Assembly (NCBI GenBank): GCA_001972305.1
Contig: BDDD01006243.1
Location: 1 to 64,000 of the forward strand
DNA length: 64,000 nt
Direction: 5' to 3'
DNA from: Cephalotus follicularis
Lineage: Eukaryota; Streptophyta; Magnoliopsida; Oxalidales; Cephalotaceae
Shown here: one piece after another, positions 1 to 11,243 of the stretch
Layout: each line of letters opens with the position of its first letter
How positions within the stretch are numbered: the first letter of the stretch is position 1
Translations under genes and position numbers: made by a program
The notes under the pieces: model-generated
Databases searched by the model: none
What the model was told of the DNA's origin: nothing
Seen by the model: the letters and a program-made list of their open reading frames with translations, nothing else

Positions 1-542
1 ACACCCAGTGAGTGTTGAATTGATTGTACCCTTGTGCGGTATTCTTGCATATGGAATGTCTATGGCCACTTGGCATGATTGCTTATATATTGGCCCATTC
101 AAATGTTATTTTGATATAAATTGTCATACATATTGCATCCATATATTCTTTATCATACATTACCTTTCTACTTAGCCAAGTGAGGACAACGGCTAACCCC
201 CTACCCTTACAGATTGAGCAAGGGCTTTCGGAGCTTGTTGTTGAAGTGTTGGAAAAGCTTCTGTTTATCTTTAAGGTTGTTATTTTAATGTTGTTGATGT
301 ATTGTATTTGGTATTGAATGGTTCATACCTCGTTGATGTATTTTTCTTATGAGGAATAACTGTTGTTTTACCCACGCGTCGTATGGGATGCGTGCGGATG
401 ACTTATACTTATGTTTCGGTTTAATTAAATGCTTCCGCAAATTTTACTTATGGATTGTGCCGAAATATTATTTTATGCTTATTTTCTGATATCACCACAT
501 ATGCTGGTCCATTGTACGTGAGTGGAAATACGGGGTGTGACA
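1..542 (+). repeat. 3' part of a Gypsy-type LTR (element K), enters from the left
   Basis: The segment ends in the LTR-like terminus GGGGTGTGACA. It shares a diagnostic block near 173-215 (cttagccaagtgaggac followed by ggctaaccccctac) with the LTRs of chromovirus H at about 26274-26310 and 33614-33650. It interrupts a minus-strand Copia gag that resumes at 543. Bases 543-547 (ctaat) are probably one target duplication; the partner lies outside. Family by similarity to H: chromovirus (Tekay/Del-like). Whether this is a solo LTR or the end of a full element cannot be told from the window. Confidence 0.7.
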
Positions 543-859
543 CTAATCTTAGCTTCTTTTACTTGATCGGTACCTTCATAGGTAACATCAAGTCTATCCC
601 ACATTTCCTTAGCTGAAATGCAAGACGAAACTCTATTGAAATCACTAGAATTTATAGCACAAATTATGATGTGTTTTGCCTTAGCGTTCATTTGAACTCT
701 CTTTCTATCTTCATCGTTATAACTACTTCTAGGTTTTGCAATAATCTCACCGTTTTCATTTCCTATTGTAGGCAAGTATGGACCATCAACAATGAGGTCC
801 CACAAATTATAATCTAAAGATTGTATAAAGATGATCATGTTAGCCTTCCAATGGCTATA
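543..859 (-). pseudogene. Copia gag fragment of A'
   Basis: Minus-strand translation gives a plant Copia gag (UBN2/retrotrans_gag type) with the hallmark segments FIQSLDYNLWDLIVDGP, AKAKHIIICAINSSDFNRV and AKEMWDRLDVTYEGTDQVK. The same motifs occur in gag of element E at 44847-45130 (SFIQSIDYNLWDVV, AKEIWNKLEECYGT). This is the central capsid-like part. The adjoining N-terminal part lies at 6361-6429, on the other side of insertion F. Fossil. Confidence 0.85.
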
Positions 860-1146
860 GTTATTGTAATACCCTGTTCATTCGTATGCATGTTTTACGA
901 ACTTTTAATCTGTTTGTTTTTGGGCTTTTTAATTTGTTTTGTTATGAAATTCGTTTACCCTATTATGGGCCTCTGTGTTTTGGGCTGACTGATACCAGCC
1001 TGCATTTTTGGTATGTTATTATGTATATGTGTTGTGGCAAAGATTATGTTTATTGGTTATACTTATGTCATTTTAAATAAATTAACTTTCATAATTTCTA
1101 ATTTTACTATTTTAAAACGTATTAAAACAAACTTTTGTTTTATTTA

Positions 1147-1310
1147 AAATTCTTTTCTCTTCTCTCCCTCTTATCTCTCTCACCCGACTCTCTCTCCTAT
1201 CTCTATCTCTCCCAAAAATCTCTCCCCCTCTTAACTCCCCCACACGTTTTCTCTCCCACTTTCCTTTTTCTTCTCCTAAAAATCCTCCTCTTTTCCTTAT
1301 CTTAGCCGAT
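1147..1310 (+). other. Pyrimidine-rich tract within solo LTR F
   Basis: About 160 bases are strongly enriched in C and T (runs such as tctctccc and cctatctctatctctccc). Such CT-rich stretches are common in plant LTR leaders and in 5' UTRs. The minus-strand reading frame across it is only a low-complexity basic product and is not taken as a gene. Confidence 0.6.
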
Positions 1311-3245
1311 TTGGTCTCCTTTTTCCGTTTAAAGAATGCCATTGTGAATGTTATATGCCACTCTTCTCACACTTGCATAGCCACTGCCGATTCTGCAAGA
1401 TTGAAATTCGCTTTTTCTTGTGCAAGTTTCTTCATCAAATCAGGTTTGGTTATTCAAATTTCGGTTAAAGTTTATGTTACTTGTTGTGCATAAAAATAAT
1501 GGCTGACTGCAAATGTGTTTTTCTTCTCCTGTTTTTCTTTTGGAACAACCATTGTTGTCCTTTGATATTTGGTGTCTCTGCAACTGTTTTGGCATCCTTA
1601 AGGTTTGTCTCCTCAGTAGTTATGACTTGGTATTTGTTTTTGGTCTTAATGTTATCCGAATCCATGGTTCATATAGGATGTTAGAATGGTTTTGGTTCCT
1701 GTCATTGTATTCTGTCATGGTTTATGAAGCTGTCAACATGTTTTAGGCATTATAAATAAGTTGTATTCTGGTTTTAAAAACTGAAAGTGGCTATGGACAG
1801 TGAATTGGATTATAATAAGTAAGCATGTGATTAGAAATCACTCTCTTTTTCCTTGAGTTTAACCACTGGTCATATGTTCATATTGATTCTATGATTTTAT
1901 ACAGTAAAAGGACCATATAATGTCTTATGTAAAAGTTTATAGGCCTCTGGTGTTGTGGTATCCATGTTTTGACAAGCTTCTGCATGAAATTGTTAAGTTT
2001 CTTCTGTCGTCCAGAATAGTCGGCTATTCTTATGGACAGTCGGCTGTCGTATGTTGAGTAGTCGGCTGCCTTATTGTAACGCCTCCGACCCGAGTCCGCT
2101 AATTTCTCAAAGTGAGCCTCAAAGAATCAGTGCGTTACATGGGGGGTGAAACATTAACCATCAAATCATTTAATCATTTAACGATCCATTAACCATTTAA
2201 TCTTAACTTAGATTCAAAACTTAGCATCATTACTCTGCAGAAACATCACATCATATTCAATAACTTCACAGGATCACAATATACTTATAACTTTGAACAC
2301 CAAATTTCAAAGTATCAAATTCTCACTATCATGATCGTTACTAATACCTTTGCATGTGTACATCACTTGACATATAACATTTCACAGCGGAAAACCTAAA
2401 CTTATTACATCATAAAACAGTCATATTCATTTCTCACCTTTACCATTAACTTCTCATACTCTCAAGTATGTTCAACAACTTTTGATATCATTATCTTAAA
2501 TGAAAGCATCATAACCTATAACATTCATTTCCTTACTTTAACATCTATACATCGTCTATAATAAAACGCTACACAACGGAAAACATTAACACATGACATT
2601 ACGTATCAAACTTCATAGCATAACATACTTCCTTTCCGATACTTCATTTACGAACTTCCTCTAATGCTCGCACTTTTACGTTCGACGTCTCCTAGAAAAT
2701 CATTTGAAAACAAGACATTGAAAGGAGTGAGCTCAAATAGCCCAGTAAGAATCATAGTCGTAATACTTCATTGAAATCCATTGTTTTTTATAATCTTTAT
2801 CAAAACGTTTGCATTCATACATTTCAAGACATCATTGAAAATCATATTCTAATTTTATAAAACTATAAGATTTCCAAAATCATTCTTTTGTTGGTGTATA
2901 GCCCAACCATACTTGAAAACGTCATTAAAATCATTTTCTGGTATATTTTGTAAAACCAGAACATTTCACATTCATTTCCTTTTTCTAATCATATAATATG
3001 ATTCAGAACATTTCATAAAAACATAACATATAGGTCCTAAAACCTTAATGAACCCTTTTACACCTCTTCACCGGGGCATTGTGCACTCCCCGACTACTAT
3101 CCTTACATCACATGCATGTCCGTGAGCATCTCGCTCCATTAACATTAATCCATCTCGGATTCATTCCCCTTGGATCGCAATCCAAGGGTGGTTCATTTCA
3201 TCATTTCATAAATCATTTCTTAATACTTTGAGTGATCAGCCCAAA

Positions 3246-3391
3246 GTATTCATAAAACATTTATTTTCATTTGAGTAGTTAACTCAAATGCATTCATAAA
3301 ACATTTATCTTCGTTTGAGTAGTTAACTCAAATGCATTAATAAAACATTTCTTTTCATTTGAGTAGTTAACTCAAATGCATTCATAAAATC
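3246..3391. repeat. 44-bp tandem repeat, three copies, in LTR G
   Basis: Three copies are spaced exactly 44 bases apart (the block ttgagtagttaactcaa starts at 3271, 3315 and 3359), separated by 'atgcattcataaaacattt'-like sequence. Each copy holds an inverted repeat: TTGAGT and ACTCAA around AGTTA. A more diverged relative (ctttgagtaattcaactcaaa) occurs near 3500-3520. This is an LTR-internal tandem repeat, not a CRISPR array: the spacers are near-identical to one another. Confidence 0.85.
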
Positions 3392-4262
3392 ATTTCATAA
3401 AACATTTATAAAACAACCTTGTACAACATTTCTAAAACTGGTTTCTCATCTAGAAACATTCATTTTATTTCCTTTCACAATTCATAAAGCATTGTCATCA
3501 CTTTGAGTAATTCAACTCAAAACATTCATAAAACAGCTTTGCATAACATTTCTAAATCTTGAATTTCATATAGAAATAAACACTTTCCGAGAAAACTTAA
3601 AATAGAAACATTAAATTAGACATCTTCACGAATTCAGAAAGCTCAAGTTCATAAAAATTGGTTGAGAATCAAATCCATTATGAATTTTTAAAGTGGCTGG
3701 TTCCATATGAAAATAGGACATGAGCAATAAAATGAAACATGGATTCTCATCAAGAATTCAACAGAATTTCGAGAAGCATAAAACATATCAGTTGAATAAG
3801 ACATCTTGAAGTTTTTAAAACATTAAACCATTCGAAATTTCATCAAGAATTGAGCAAGATATGAATAAAACAATTTGCTGCATAATTTGGAAGTAAAACA
3901 GAGGAATAACTTGTCATGAAAGAGTTTCATTTTCCTTACCTTGTTTTAATCTCCTTCTCTCCTTCTCTACCATGAATTATCCCAGCCAAACCCACCAGGA
4001 AACCAACCATTCTTCAGCCGAAATTGTACACGAGAGACTTGGAGAGTAAGCTTCCATAGTGAGTCATCATGACATCACCCATGTGAGTTTGTCCCCTAGT
4101 TGCCCATGTGATGGAATTCCTTCCATCCAATTGATGCCACATGCCCCTTTTTATAAAAATATCTTAAGTCCTCACTTCTTTGCTTGACATGTGCTCCTTA
4201 ATCCATTTAAATACTCTACAAAGATACAAAAACTAAATTCTGGTAACTGATCTGCTGGTTTG

Positions 4263-4625
4263 GGCGTTGACGCTTACGAATGGCGTTGACGTCTATACCC
4301 TTTATGCGTTAACTCCATTAGCTCTTCGCGTTGACATCTTAAGCTTTTGCCTTATTCTTGCTTATTCACATTGACGCGTATACCTGGCGTTGACGCGAAC
4401 GACATTTGTGAGCGTTAACATTCTCTTTATACGTTAACGTCCAAATCCACTTTCCAAAATTGCACCTCTTGGCGTTGACGTCTTTCCCAAAGGCGTTGAT
4501 GCGTATAAGCAATCCCCAGAACATCGACTATAATCGACATCACGTTGACGAAAATCATCTTGCTGAGCTCAGAACATGAACTCAAACCAAGCACGTTGAC
4601 GTTAACATTCATGGCGTTCACGGCA
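4263..4625. promoter_or_regulatory. GCGTTGACG motif array in LTR G
   Basis: The core GTTGACG or its variants recur many times, for example at 4265, 4283, 4326 and 4391 and again around 4474-4610 (gcgttgacgtc, cgttaacgtc). The motif contains TGACG, the core bound by plant TGA-class bZIP factors. Function as an enhancer array is inference. Related arrays occur in elements A, A', E, F, H and I. Confidence 0.55.
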
Positions 4626-6360
4626 AAAAGACTGTTCTGCATATTTTGCCTGTTTTCAACACAACGCATAATACCCAACCTTAAATCATTATGCAAGACA
4701 AGATATAATGCTACCAACATACTCCTCAACATACAAGACTTAGAATAAGCTTGTTCTCATAATCTTTAACAAAATTTCCGGTCATTACACTTATGAATCA
4801 GTCGACTGCTTTGCCCTGCACAGTCGACTGGACCCTTGTCACAGTCAACTGGCTGCAGTCTAGTTTGAGTAGTTGGCTGGCCCCTTTGGATAGTCGACTG
4901 CCAAGCTTCCAAAAGCCGGCTGGAGCTCTGTAACAGTTGGCTGGTTTGTCCAAGAAATTTTTGTTTTCAATTTCCTGGGTCAGTTGTATTTCTGATTAAT
5001 TAGGGTCTGCCTTAAACACTGTAATATTTATGTTTTATGCCCACAATGATTTTCAGACCCTTATAAGAATGATTTTGTGTCTTTTAGATTTTTGTGCTAC
5101 GAAGGGCAGTTGGAATTTATCAGTCTTTTCGTAAGTTATTTCCTGTGAGCGCCTAAGGTACGAATATTCTACTCTTTGGCACTCTTTTCAATAAATTCAG
5201 TTTTGTTTTTATGATACGTTCATTCAGTTTTATGAACTCGGTTATGTTTTGTGATTTTGATATGATTCTGAAAATAAAGTCTGTTTTGACATTTTGCAAA
5301 TTGAATGTTCCTGACTTTATACTTATGCTATGATATGTTATGAACTATGTTATGATCATCTCTTTATTGTGGAAATAAATGAGTTGATGTTCCAATTATG
5401 AAATATATGTTATGATATCGTTTGTTAACGATTTTTGAATATGTTTCGAAAAAGGCATGTTTGCATGGATTTTAAATTGATTATGATAAATCAATGTTTT
5501 CGAAATGATAAAATACTGAGTATTTGTACCCACCTATGGGGCGTACCATAGGCATGTCGTAGGCCTGCCACAGGGACATGACACTTCTGTAGCAGTGTGA
5601 TTAGTCTAGGCGTCTCTCTATGTTATCCCATGAGGTGGATTTATGGATCCATTATGTATGATAGAGGCGTATGAGTTGATTCTAGTATAGTGCATACGTG
5701 ATGAGATATGCAAAATGTGATATGATGTGATATGAGGATTGACTTGTGTAGTGTTGTACACTTCAATTCTACTTGCCATGTGGAATTAGTGCCTCCCTTG
5801 CCATCTATATGTTTTGATACATGATATGTTGTGTGACTCAGTATGAAATTTATGTTTTTCTGTATGATTTGAAAGTTATGGATTCGATTTCAAAGAATGT
5901 TTAAACTAATTTCTGTTTTGAGATAACTTTTGAAATCTTACTGCTTTTAAATTATTGTTTACTGTTTTACATTCGTTATTCATACTAAGGTTTGCTCAGC
6001 CGGTTTTTGTTTCCATGCAGCAGGTTATTAGGAGCACCGGGGGAAAGTGTGATTGAGAGATGTCCACCATACGTCAAGGATCCTCTAGGAGTGTGATCCT
6101 ACTATGCTTTATGTTAAGATTAGTCCTTGAACCACGAGTTATTTAATGGTTTATGTTTTCAGTATTAGACCCTTGGAACATGTTTAAATTTTTAGATTAT
6201 GTTAGTTTTTTTTTTTTTTTGTTATGATATCAGAACTTGCTATGTTATGACCGCCACGTATTTTGCTAATAAAGTTATGCTTATGTTCAGTTAAGATATG
6301 TTATGTTAAGTTCTGTTAAGTTATGACCTGTAATGGCTCCCGCCGTTCGGGGGTGTTACA

Positions 6361-6429
6361 GTTTTTGCCATCAAAATATGGTGGCTTGGAGATATTTTGA
6401 CTTTCTCCGGAGTTCAAGTTCATTGCCAT
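6361..6429 (-). pseudogene. Copia gag N-terminal fragment of A'
   Basis: Starting from an ATG whose complement is at 6427-6429, the minus strand reads MAMNLNSGES then PPYFDGKN. The PP-FDGKN start is typical of plant Copia gag. It lies downstream of the LTR and primer site in the right order, and stops where solo LTR F begins. Fossil. Confidence 0.75.
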
Positions 6430-6474
6430 TGCAGATCTTTAAGGATATAGCAATTAAGAATTATAAACCTACCT

Positions 6475-6485
6475 CTCTGATACCA
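6475..6485 (-). promoter_or_regulatory. Primer-binding site of A' (tRNA-iMet type)
   Basis: On the minus strand the sequence TGGTATCAGAG lies 2 bases inside the end of the 5' LTR, the usual place for a PBS complementary to the initiator tRNA-Met 3' end. Elements B (23320) and E (44759) have the same motif at the same distance class. Confidence 0.85.
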
Positions 6486-6487
6486 AT

Positions 6488-7759
6488 TGAAATACTACAA
6501 TGGGGGGTGAATTGTAGTATTTGTAATATTTTTTAACTTTTTTAACTTAAGCCAATAACAATTCAACAAGCCAAAGAACAAAGTAGAAAATTGCAAAGAA
6601 CAATATGCAAACGTAAGTAAAGAGAAAGGGTAAGAGAGTGCAAACACGGTTTTTATAGTGGTTCAGCCAAACTCTTGCCTACGTCCACTTTTCCCAAGGA
6701 CCTCCTTGAGTTTCCACTATTCTCCGAATATATTTGCAGGAGCTATTCGGCGCACATTTACAATTCTGTGATTGACCTCAATCACTTACAACTTTCGGGT
6801 TCACTCCCCTTTTACAATCAAAGAATTACAATGAATGTTTTGTGTTTGATAAAACCTTTCTAAGGTTGAATATTGCTTAGTAAACTCACAAATAATAAGT
6901 TCAGAAATATGCTCTCAAAGAATAAAGATTGATAGAAGAAGTCTTGAAATAGGCTTTGAGCCGATTTTGATTGAAATTCTTGTTCTTAATCTTGTTGTAC
7001 TTATTGTTGTTCTTCTTTGATCTTATTTCATCCCTCTATTTATAGTTTTTTCCAGTTTGTAGCCGTTGTAGAGGTTATAGAGCCGTTGGAGTTGCCTTGG
7101 GGCTTGTCGTCTTAAAAACAGTGTTGAAAAGATTTTTCATCGAATCCTTCCAGCGCGCAAAGGGTCGACGGAGTTGTTCTAAGCGTCGACGCTTAGGTGA
7201 CCATTACGCATTTGAATTTGAAATTTTCTGCTTAAACCGTTGAAGCTTTGAGTTTGATGTCGACAGTTTACTGAAAGCGCTAACGGTTTCTTCAGATCGT
7301 CACCGCTTTGGGTCCATCAAATGATTTTATTTGTTTCTATACTAGACAGCGGACAAGTTCACCTTAAGTGTTGGCGCCTTGGTGTTAAGCACTAACAGTT
7401 TCCCTGTGACCGTCGACGCTTTGAGCAATTTTGATTGTCACTTTGAATGTTCAACTATTGACACTTTGTGTTATTCCTTCATCGGTTTGCTAAGCATTGA
7501 TGCTTCCTTCATACCGTCGACGCTTTGAACATTTTGTTAAAGGCTCAACTCCCTCTGTACTAAACCACTGATGCTTTGACCAAAACCTTCGTCGGTTTCC
7601 CCCTTAAGCGCTGACAGTCCCTTTTATACCATCGACACTTTGCCCTATTTTTACAACTTTGATTTGTTTTGAAATGTTAACTTTTCTTGCACAAAAAGAA
7701 ACGATGTCATATGCAAATATGTTATCATCAAAATTCAGATTGAGACATAAATGTCAACA
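6488..7759 (-). repeat. 5' LTR of A', 1272 bp, inverted relative to element A
   Basis: The LTR begins (minus strand) TGTTGACATTTATGTC at 7759 and ends TAGTATTTCA at 6488. It is the reverse-orientation relative of the 1273-bp LTR at 13668-14940: both have the start TGTTGACATTTAT, the GTCGAC repeat array, a TATAAATAG box (complement at 7036-7044) and a conserved 'gtgaaccc' block before the end. The array lies at about 7155-7640 and contains the full palindrome AAGCGTCGACGCTT at 7181-7194. Confidence 0.88.
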
Positions 7760-8620
7760 GGGAGAATCAAGCAAGCTTGAGGAAATCATTTGTTTCAAAT
7801 GCAACAAATCTAGGCACTACAAAAGTGATTACCCGAGACTTAAAAAGAAGGAGTATTTGAGGAAAAAGAAAGCAGTGCTTGCTACTTGGGATGATAATGA
7901 TGAGTCTAGCTCCGATGAAGACTCACATGAAGAAGTTGCTCAATCAGCTTTGATGGCCATTGAGGAGGAAGAAGAAGACAATGTTGATGAGGTAAGCAAC
8001 GATGAACTTGTTACTATAGTTGAAAAATATAGTTCTATTATTGCTTCCTTAAAGAAAAAAGGTTAAGAGTTTAACAAATGAAAATAATCAATTGAAAACG
8101 ATTACTCTAACCAAGGAACATAATTCAAAAGAAACTGAAATAGATTTTTTAGAAAATGAAATAGATTTCTTAGAAATAAAAATAAAAATCTTAAAATTGA
8201 GATAGATGCTTTAAAGAAAACTTTCTCAAAGTTTTCTAATAGTAGTGAGAAATCAGAAAACCTTTTAGGGATGTAAAGATGAGTTTTTGATAAAGCCGGC
8301 TTAGGATATGAGGAAATGAACAATGTTAAATTTTATCAAAACTTCTTTGAAAGAAAGGAAAAGATCGAAAAGGATAAAATTGAAAAAGTTGTTGTTAAGA
8401 AGAAAATGTAAATATTGCTTGTAACTATTGTGGTAAACATGGACATGTATCATCATCTTGTTTTTATAAAAGAAATGTCATGTATAAGAGAAATGCAAAT
8501 GTTACTTGTAACTATTGTAGTAAACAAGGTCATATTTATTCTTTATGTTTTTACAAGAAAAATGTATTGTATAAATCAAAATTTGTTAAACTTAAGAAAA
8601 TTTGGGTTCCTAAAGGAACC
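7760..8620 (+). pseudogene. gag C-terminal part of element A (zinc-knuckle region)
   Basis: The region has a CCHC-like knuckle (CFKCNKSRHYKSDYP, near 7793-7840) and an acidic stretch with E/D runs near 7890-8010. Coiled-coil-like Lys/Glu-rich sequence follows. Further knuckles near 8410-8470 (NYCGKHGHVSSSC type) and 8500-8560 have the paired arrangement also seen in element E at 45678-45786. The role in live relatives is nucleocapsid RNA binding. Fossil. Confidence 0.75.
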
Positions 8621-8698
8621 ATTATAACTAACCCCAAAGGACCCAAAATTTGTTGGGTACTGCAAGCAAAATTTTGAATTTATTTTTGGTAGATATGC

Positions 8699-8992
8699 TT
8701 GAAGGCATTATCCAAGAAAACGCAATGGTTGGATATTGGATGCTCCAAGCATATGACCGGTGACAAGAGCTTATTCGTCAATTTCGAATCAAAGCAAGGA
8801 GGAGATGTCACATTTGGAGACAATGCGAAAGGAAAGATCATGAGATTTGGCTCCATAGGTAATGATCAAACCTCTATTCATAATGTCTTATATGTTGATG
8901 GACTCAAACACAATCTATTGAGCATAAGTCAATTATGTGACAAGGATTGTAGAGTCATTTTTGAAAAAGACTTTTACAAAGTAATAGCATAA
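8699..8992 (+). pseudogene. Aspartic protease region of element A
   Basis: The region reads WLDIGCSKHMTGDKSLF then VTFGDNAKGKI and GLKHNLLSISQLCD. These are the standard landmarks of the Copia protease, corresponding to DSGCSKHMTG in element E at 45957. It lies between gag and the integrase, as Copia order requires. Fossil. Confidence 0.85.
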
Positions 8993-9102
8993 AAAATAAC
9001 CAAACTAAGTTTATCGGATATAGACATGGAAATGTGTATGTTGTAGATATAAATGATTAACAAAATGTCAAATGTCTTGTCTCCATAAATGATGATAGTT
9101 AG

Positions 9103-9971
9103 TTATGGCATAGGAGACTTGGTCATGTTGGTATGTCGACCATTTGGAAGATAAAATATGTGACGTTTGTCAATACGGGAAGCAAACTAGAGCATCTTTT
9201 AAAAGCAAAGATATAGTCTCTACAACTAGGCCATTACAACTATTACATATTGATTTATTTGGACCTATTGATGTGAGAAGCCTAGGCAGTAAATCATATG
9301 CTATGGTTATTGTTGATGATTATTCTAGATATACATGGACAATTTCCCTTGCCCATAAAAATGATGCTTTTAAAGAATTTTCAAACTTTTGTAAGATTGT
9401 GCAAAAAGAAAAAGACACTTCTATTTTAACAATTAGAAGTGATCATGGTAAAAAATTTGAAAATCATCTTTTCAAAAACTTTTGTAATGAAAATGGTTTT
9501 ATTCACGAATTCTCTACACCTAGAACACCTCAACAAAATGGGGTTGTTGAAAGGAAGAATAGAACTCTACAAGAAATGTGTAGAACTATTTTAAATGAAA
9601 ACCAATTGCTAAAATATTTTTGGGCCGAGGCCTTAAACACTTCTTGTTACGTTTTAAATCGAATATCAGTAAGGCAAATTCTCAAAAAAGCTCCATATGA
9701 ATTATGGAGGGAGAGAAAGCATAACATTAGTTACTTCCATGCCTTCGGATGCAAGTGCTTTTTCCACAACAACAGAAAAGATCATCTTGGTAAGTTCGAC
9801 TCCAAAGTCGACGAAGGTATATTTCTTGGCTACTCAAATACTAGTAGAGCTTTTAGGTGTTTTAATAAAAGAACTTTGCTTGTTGAAGAATCTATGCATG
9901 TCATTTTTTATGAATCTAACCCAAAACTTCCAAAAGAAGTTATTAATATTGATTCTATAGATTTCATTTAA
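9103..9971 (+). pseudogene. Integrase region of element A
   Basis: A GAG-pre-integrase segment (LWHRRLGHVG type) near 9103-9140 leads into an integrase core of about 275 codons. Visible motifs include CDVCQYGKQTRASF (zinc-binding), HIDLFGP, VIVDDYSRYTWT, IRSDHGKKFEN and TPQQNGVVERKNRTLQE. Those motifs carry the D, D and E positions of the DDE core. It is followed by the Copia-typical FGCKCFFHNN and GIFLGYS segments. Fossil, though this is the longest open pol stretch in A. Confidence 0.9.
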
Positions 9972-10073
9972 AATGGAGTTGAGAAGCTAAGCATTGAGGA
10001 TAGCAAAAAGGAGGAGCCTATACAAGGCGAAACCTCTCAAGAAAGCAACCAATAAGCTCTTTATAACAAGACT

Positions 10074-11153
10074 TTGAAGGTAGAAAGAGGACATCCTCAT
10101 GAGACAATCATAGGTAATCCTAGACTAGGTGTATCTACTAGGTCTAGCATTAATCATAATTATATTGCTTTTCTTTCTCAAATAGAGTCTAGATATATAG
10201 AAGAAGCCAAAAAAGTTGAAAATTGGTTAAATGCTATGCAAGAAGAATTAAATCAATTTGAGCGTAATAAAGTATGGAACCTAGTACCTAGGCCTAATAA
10301 TCATAACATAATTGGTACTAAATGGGTATATCGCAATAAAATGGATGATCAAGGAATAACTATTAGAAACAAAGATAGGTTAGTTGCTAAGGGTTATTCC
10401 CAAGAATAGGGAATTGATTTTGATGAGTCATATGCTCCCGTAGCTATATTAGAGTCCATTCGTATTTTGCTTGCATAAGCATCATATAAAGATTTTACAC
10501 TCTTTCAAATGGATGTAAAAAGTGTGTTTTTAAATGGTTTAATAAAATAGGACGTTTATGTAGAACAACCTCCCAATTTTGAAAATCCACATTTTCCAAA
10601 CCATGTTTTTAAACTTTCAAAAGCATTATATGATTTAAAACAAGCTCATAGAGCTTGGTATGAAAAGCTTAGTAGTTATTTACTTGAAAATGATTTTAAA
10701 AGATGATCTATAGATATAACTCTTTTTACAAAAACTCATAACGAGGACATTCTTATTGTACAAATATATGTTGATGATATTATTTTTGGTTCTACTAATG
10801 AAAGTTTGTGCAAGAATTTTGCTAAGATCGTGCAGGATGAATTCAAAATGAGCATGATGGGAGAGCTCTACTTTTTCCTTGGACTACAAGTAAAACAACT
10901 CAAAGACGGCATCTTCATCAACCAATCCAAATACGTCAAAGATCTACTAAAGAGATTTGGAATGGAGAATGCAAAGAAGAGCAAAACTCCAATGAGCACA
11001 ACTACAAGGTTTGACAAAGACGAGCAAGGTAAACTCATTCACCAAAAGCTCTATAGGAGTATGATTGGTTCCTTGCTTTATTTGACTGCTAGTAGGCTAG
11101 ATATTCTATTCAATATATATTTGTGTGCTCGCTTTCAAGCTTGTCCTAAATAA
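10074..11153 (+). pseudogene. Reverse transcriptase region of element A
   Basis: Copia RT landmarks appear in order: NWLNAMQEELNQFERNKVW, IIGTKWVYRNKMDDQG, then YVDDIIFGST near 10768-10797 and MMGELYFFLGLQVKQLKDG. The last segment is typical of plant Copia RT downstream of the catalytic YVDD. The region holds several breaks and is not whole. Fossil. Confidence 0.88.
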
Positions 11154-11243
11154 TCACATTTACACGCCGTGATACAGATTTTCAAATATTTAGCATATAC
11201 ACCGACCTAAGGTTTATGGTATCCTAGAAATTTATCCTTTGAC

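Larger units (their letters stand above)
2075..4789 (-). mobile_element. Solo LTR G (Gypsy-type), nested in F, minus strand
   Basis: The 2715-bp segment has the plus-strand ends TGTAACGCCTCC and GGTCATTACA, with perfect cttat target duplications (2070-2074 and 4790-4794). Read on the minus strand it starts TGTAATGACCGGAAATTTT, like the LTR start of H (TGTAACACCCGGAATTTT). It also carries the stretch 'ttactgggctatttgagctc' (complement near 2730-2750), common in sense-oriented plant Gypsy LTRs. No coding domain is visible. It carries a 44-bp tandem repeat and a GCGTTGACG array at about 4263-4625. Confidence 0.82.
865..6360 (+). mobile_element. Solo LTR F (Gypsy-type), split by solo LTR G
   Basis: The element begins TGTAATACCCTG and ends GGGGGTGTTACA, and is flanked by a near-perfect duplication (gttat 860-864, gtttt 6361-6365). 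It interrupts the A' gag, which lines up on both sides. Without G it is about 2.78 kb, matching the 2.4-2.9 kb LTRs of B, H and D, and I see no gag or pol in it. That points to a solo LTR left by LTR-LTR recombination. It has a pyrimidine-rich block at 1147-1310, and a GTCGAC/GTCGGC array at 2018-2070 that resumes at 4795-4945 on the other side of G. Confidence 0.8.
543..7759 (-). mobile_element. Copia element A' (SIRE/Maximus-like), 5' part only, minus strand
   Basis: Reading leftwards on the minus strand, this element has its 5' LTR (7759 to 6488), a tRNA-Met-type primer site, the gag start near 6429, and more gag at 864-543. Its remainder lies to the left of the window. Solo LTR F (865-6360) and LTR K (ending at 542) are inserted into gag. 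The LTR is the same family as the 3' LTR of element A at 13668-14940, but inverted. The right boundary abuts gag of element A, which suggests A' inserted into A. It is a broken fossil, interrupted at least twice by other elements within the window. Confidence 0.8.

Noticed and set aside
3246-3391. Possible CRISPR-like array (44-base periodicity with palindromic repeats)
   Set aside because: Only three copies, the 'spacers' are near-identical to each other, and the context is a plant LTR with target duplications.
6488-7759. Inverted LTR as A's own 5' LTR flipped by inversion
   Set aside because: A tRNA-type primer site and gag start follow it in the minus orientation, so it is a proper 5' LTR of a separate minus-strand element.
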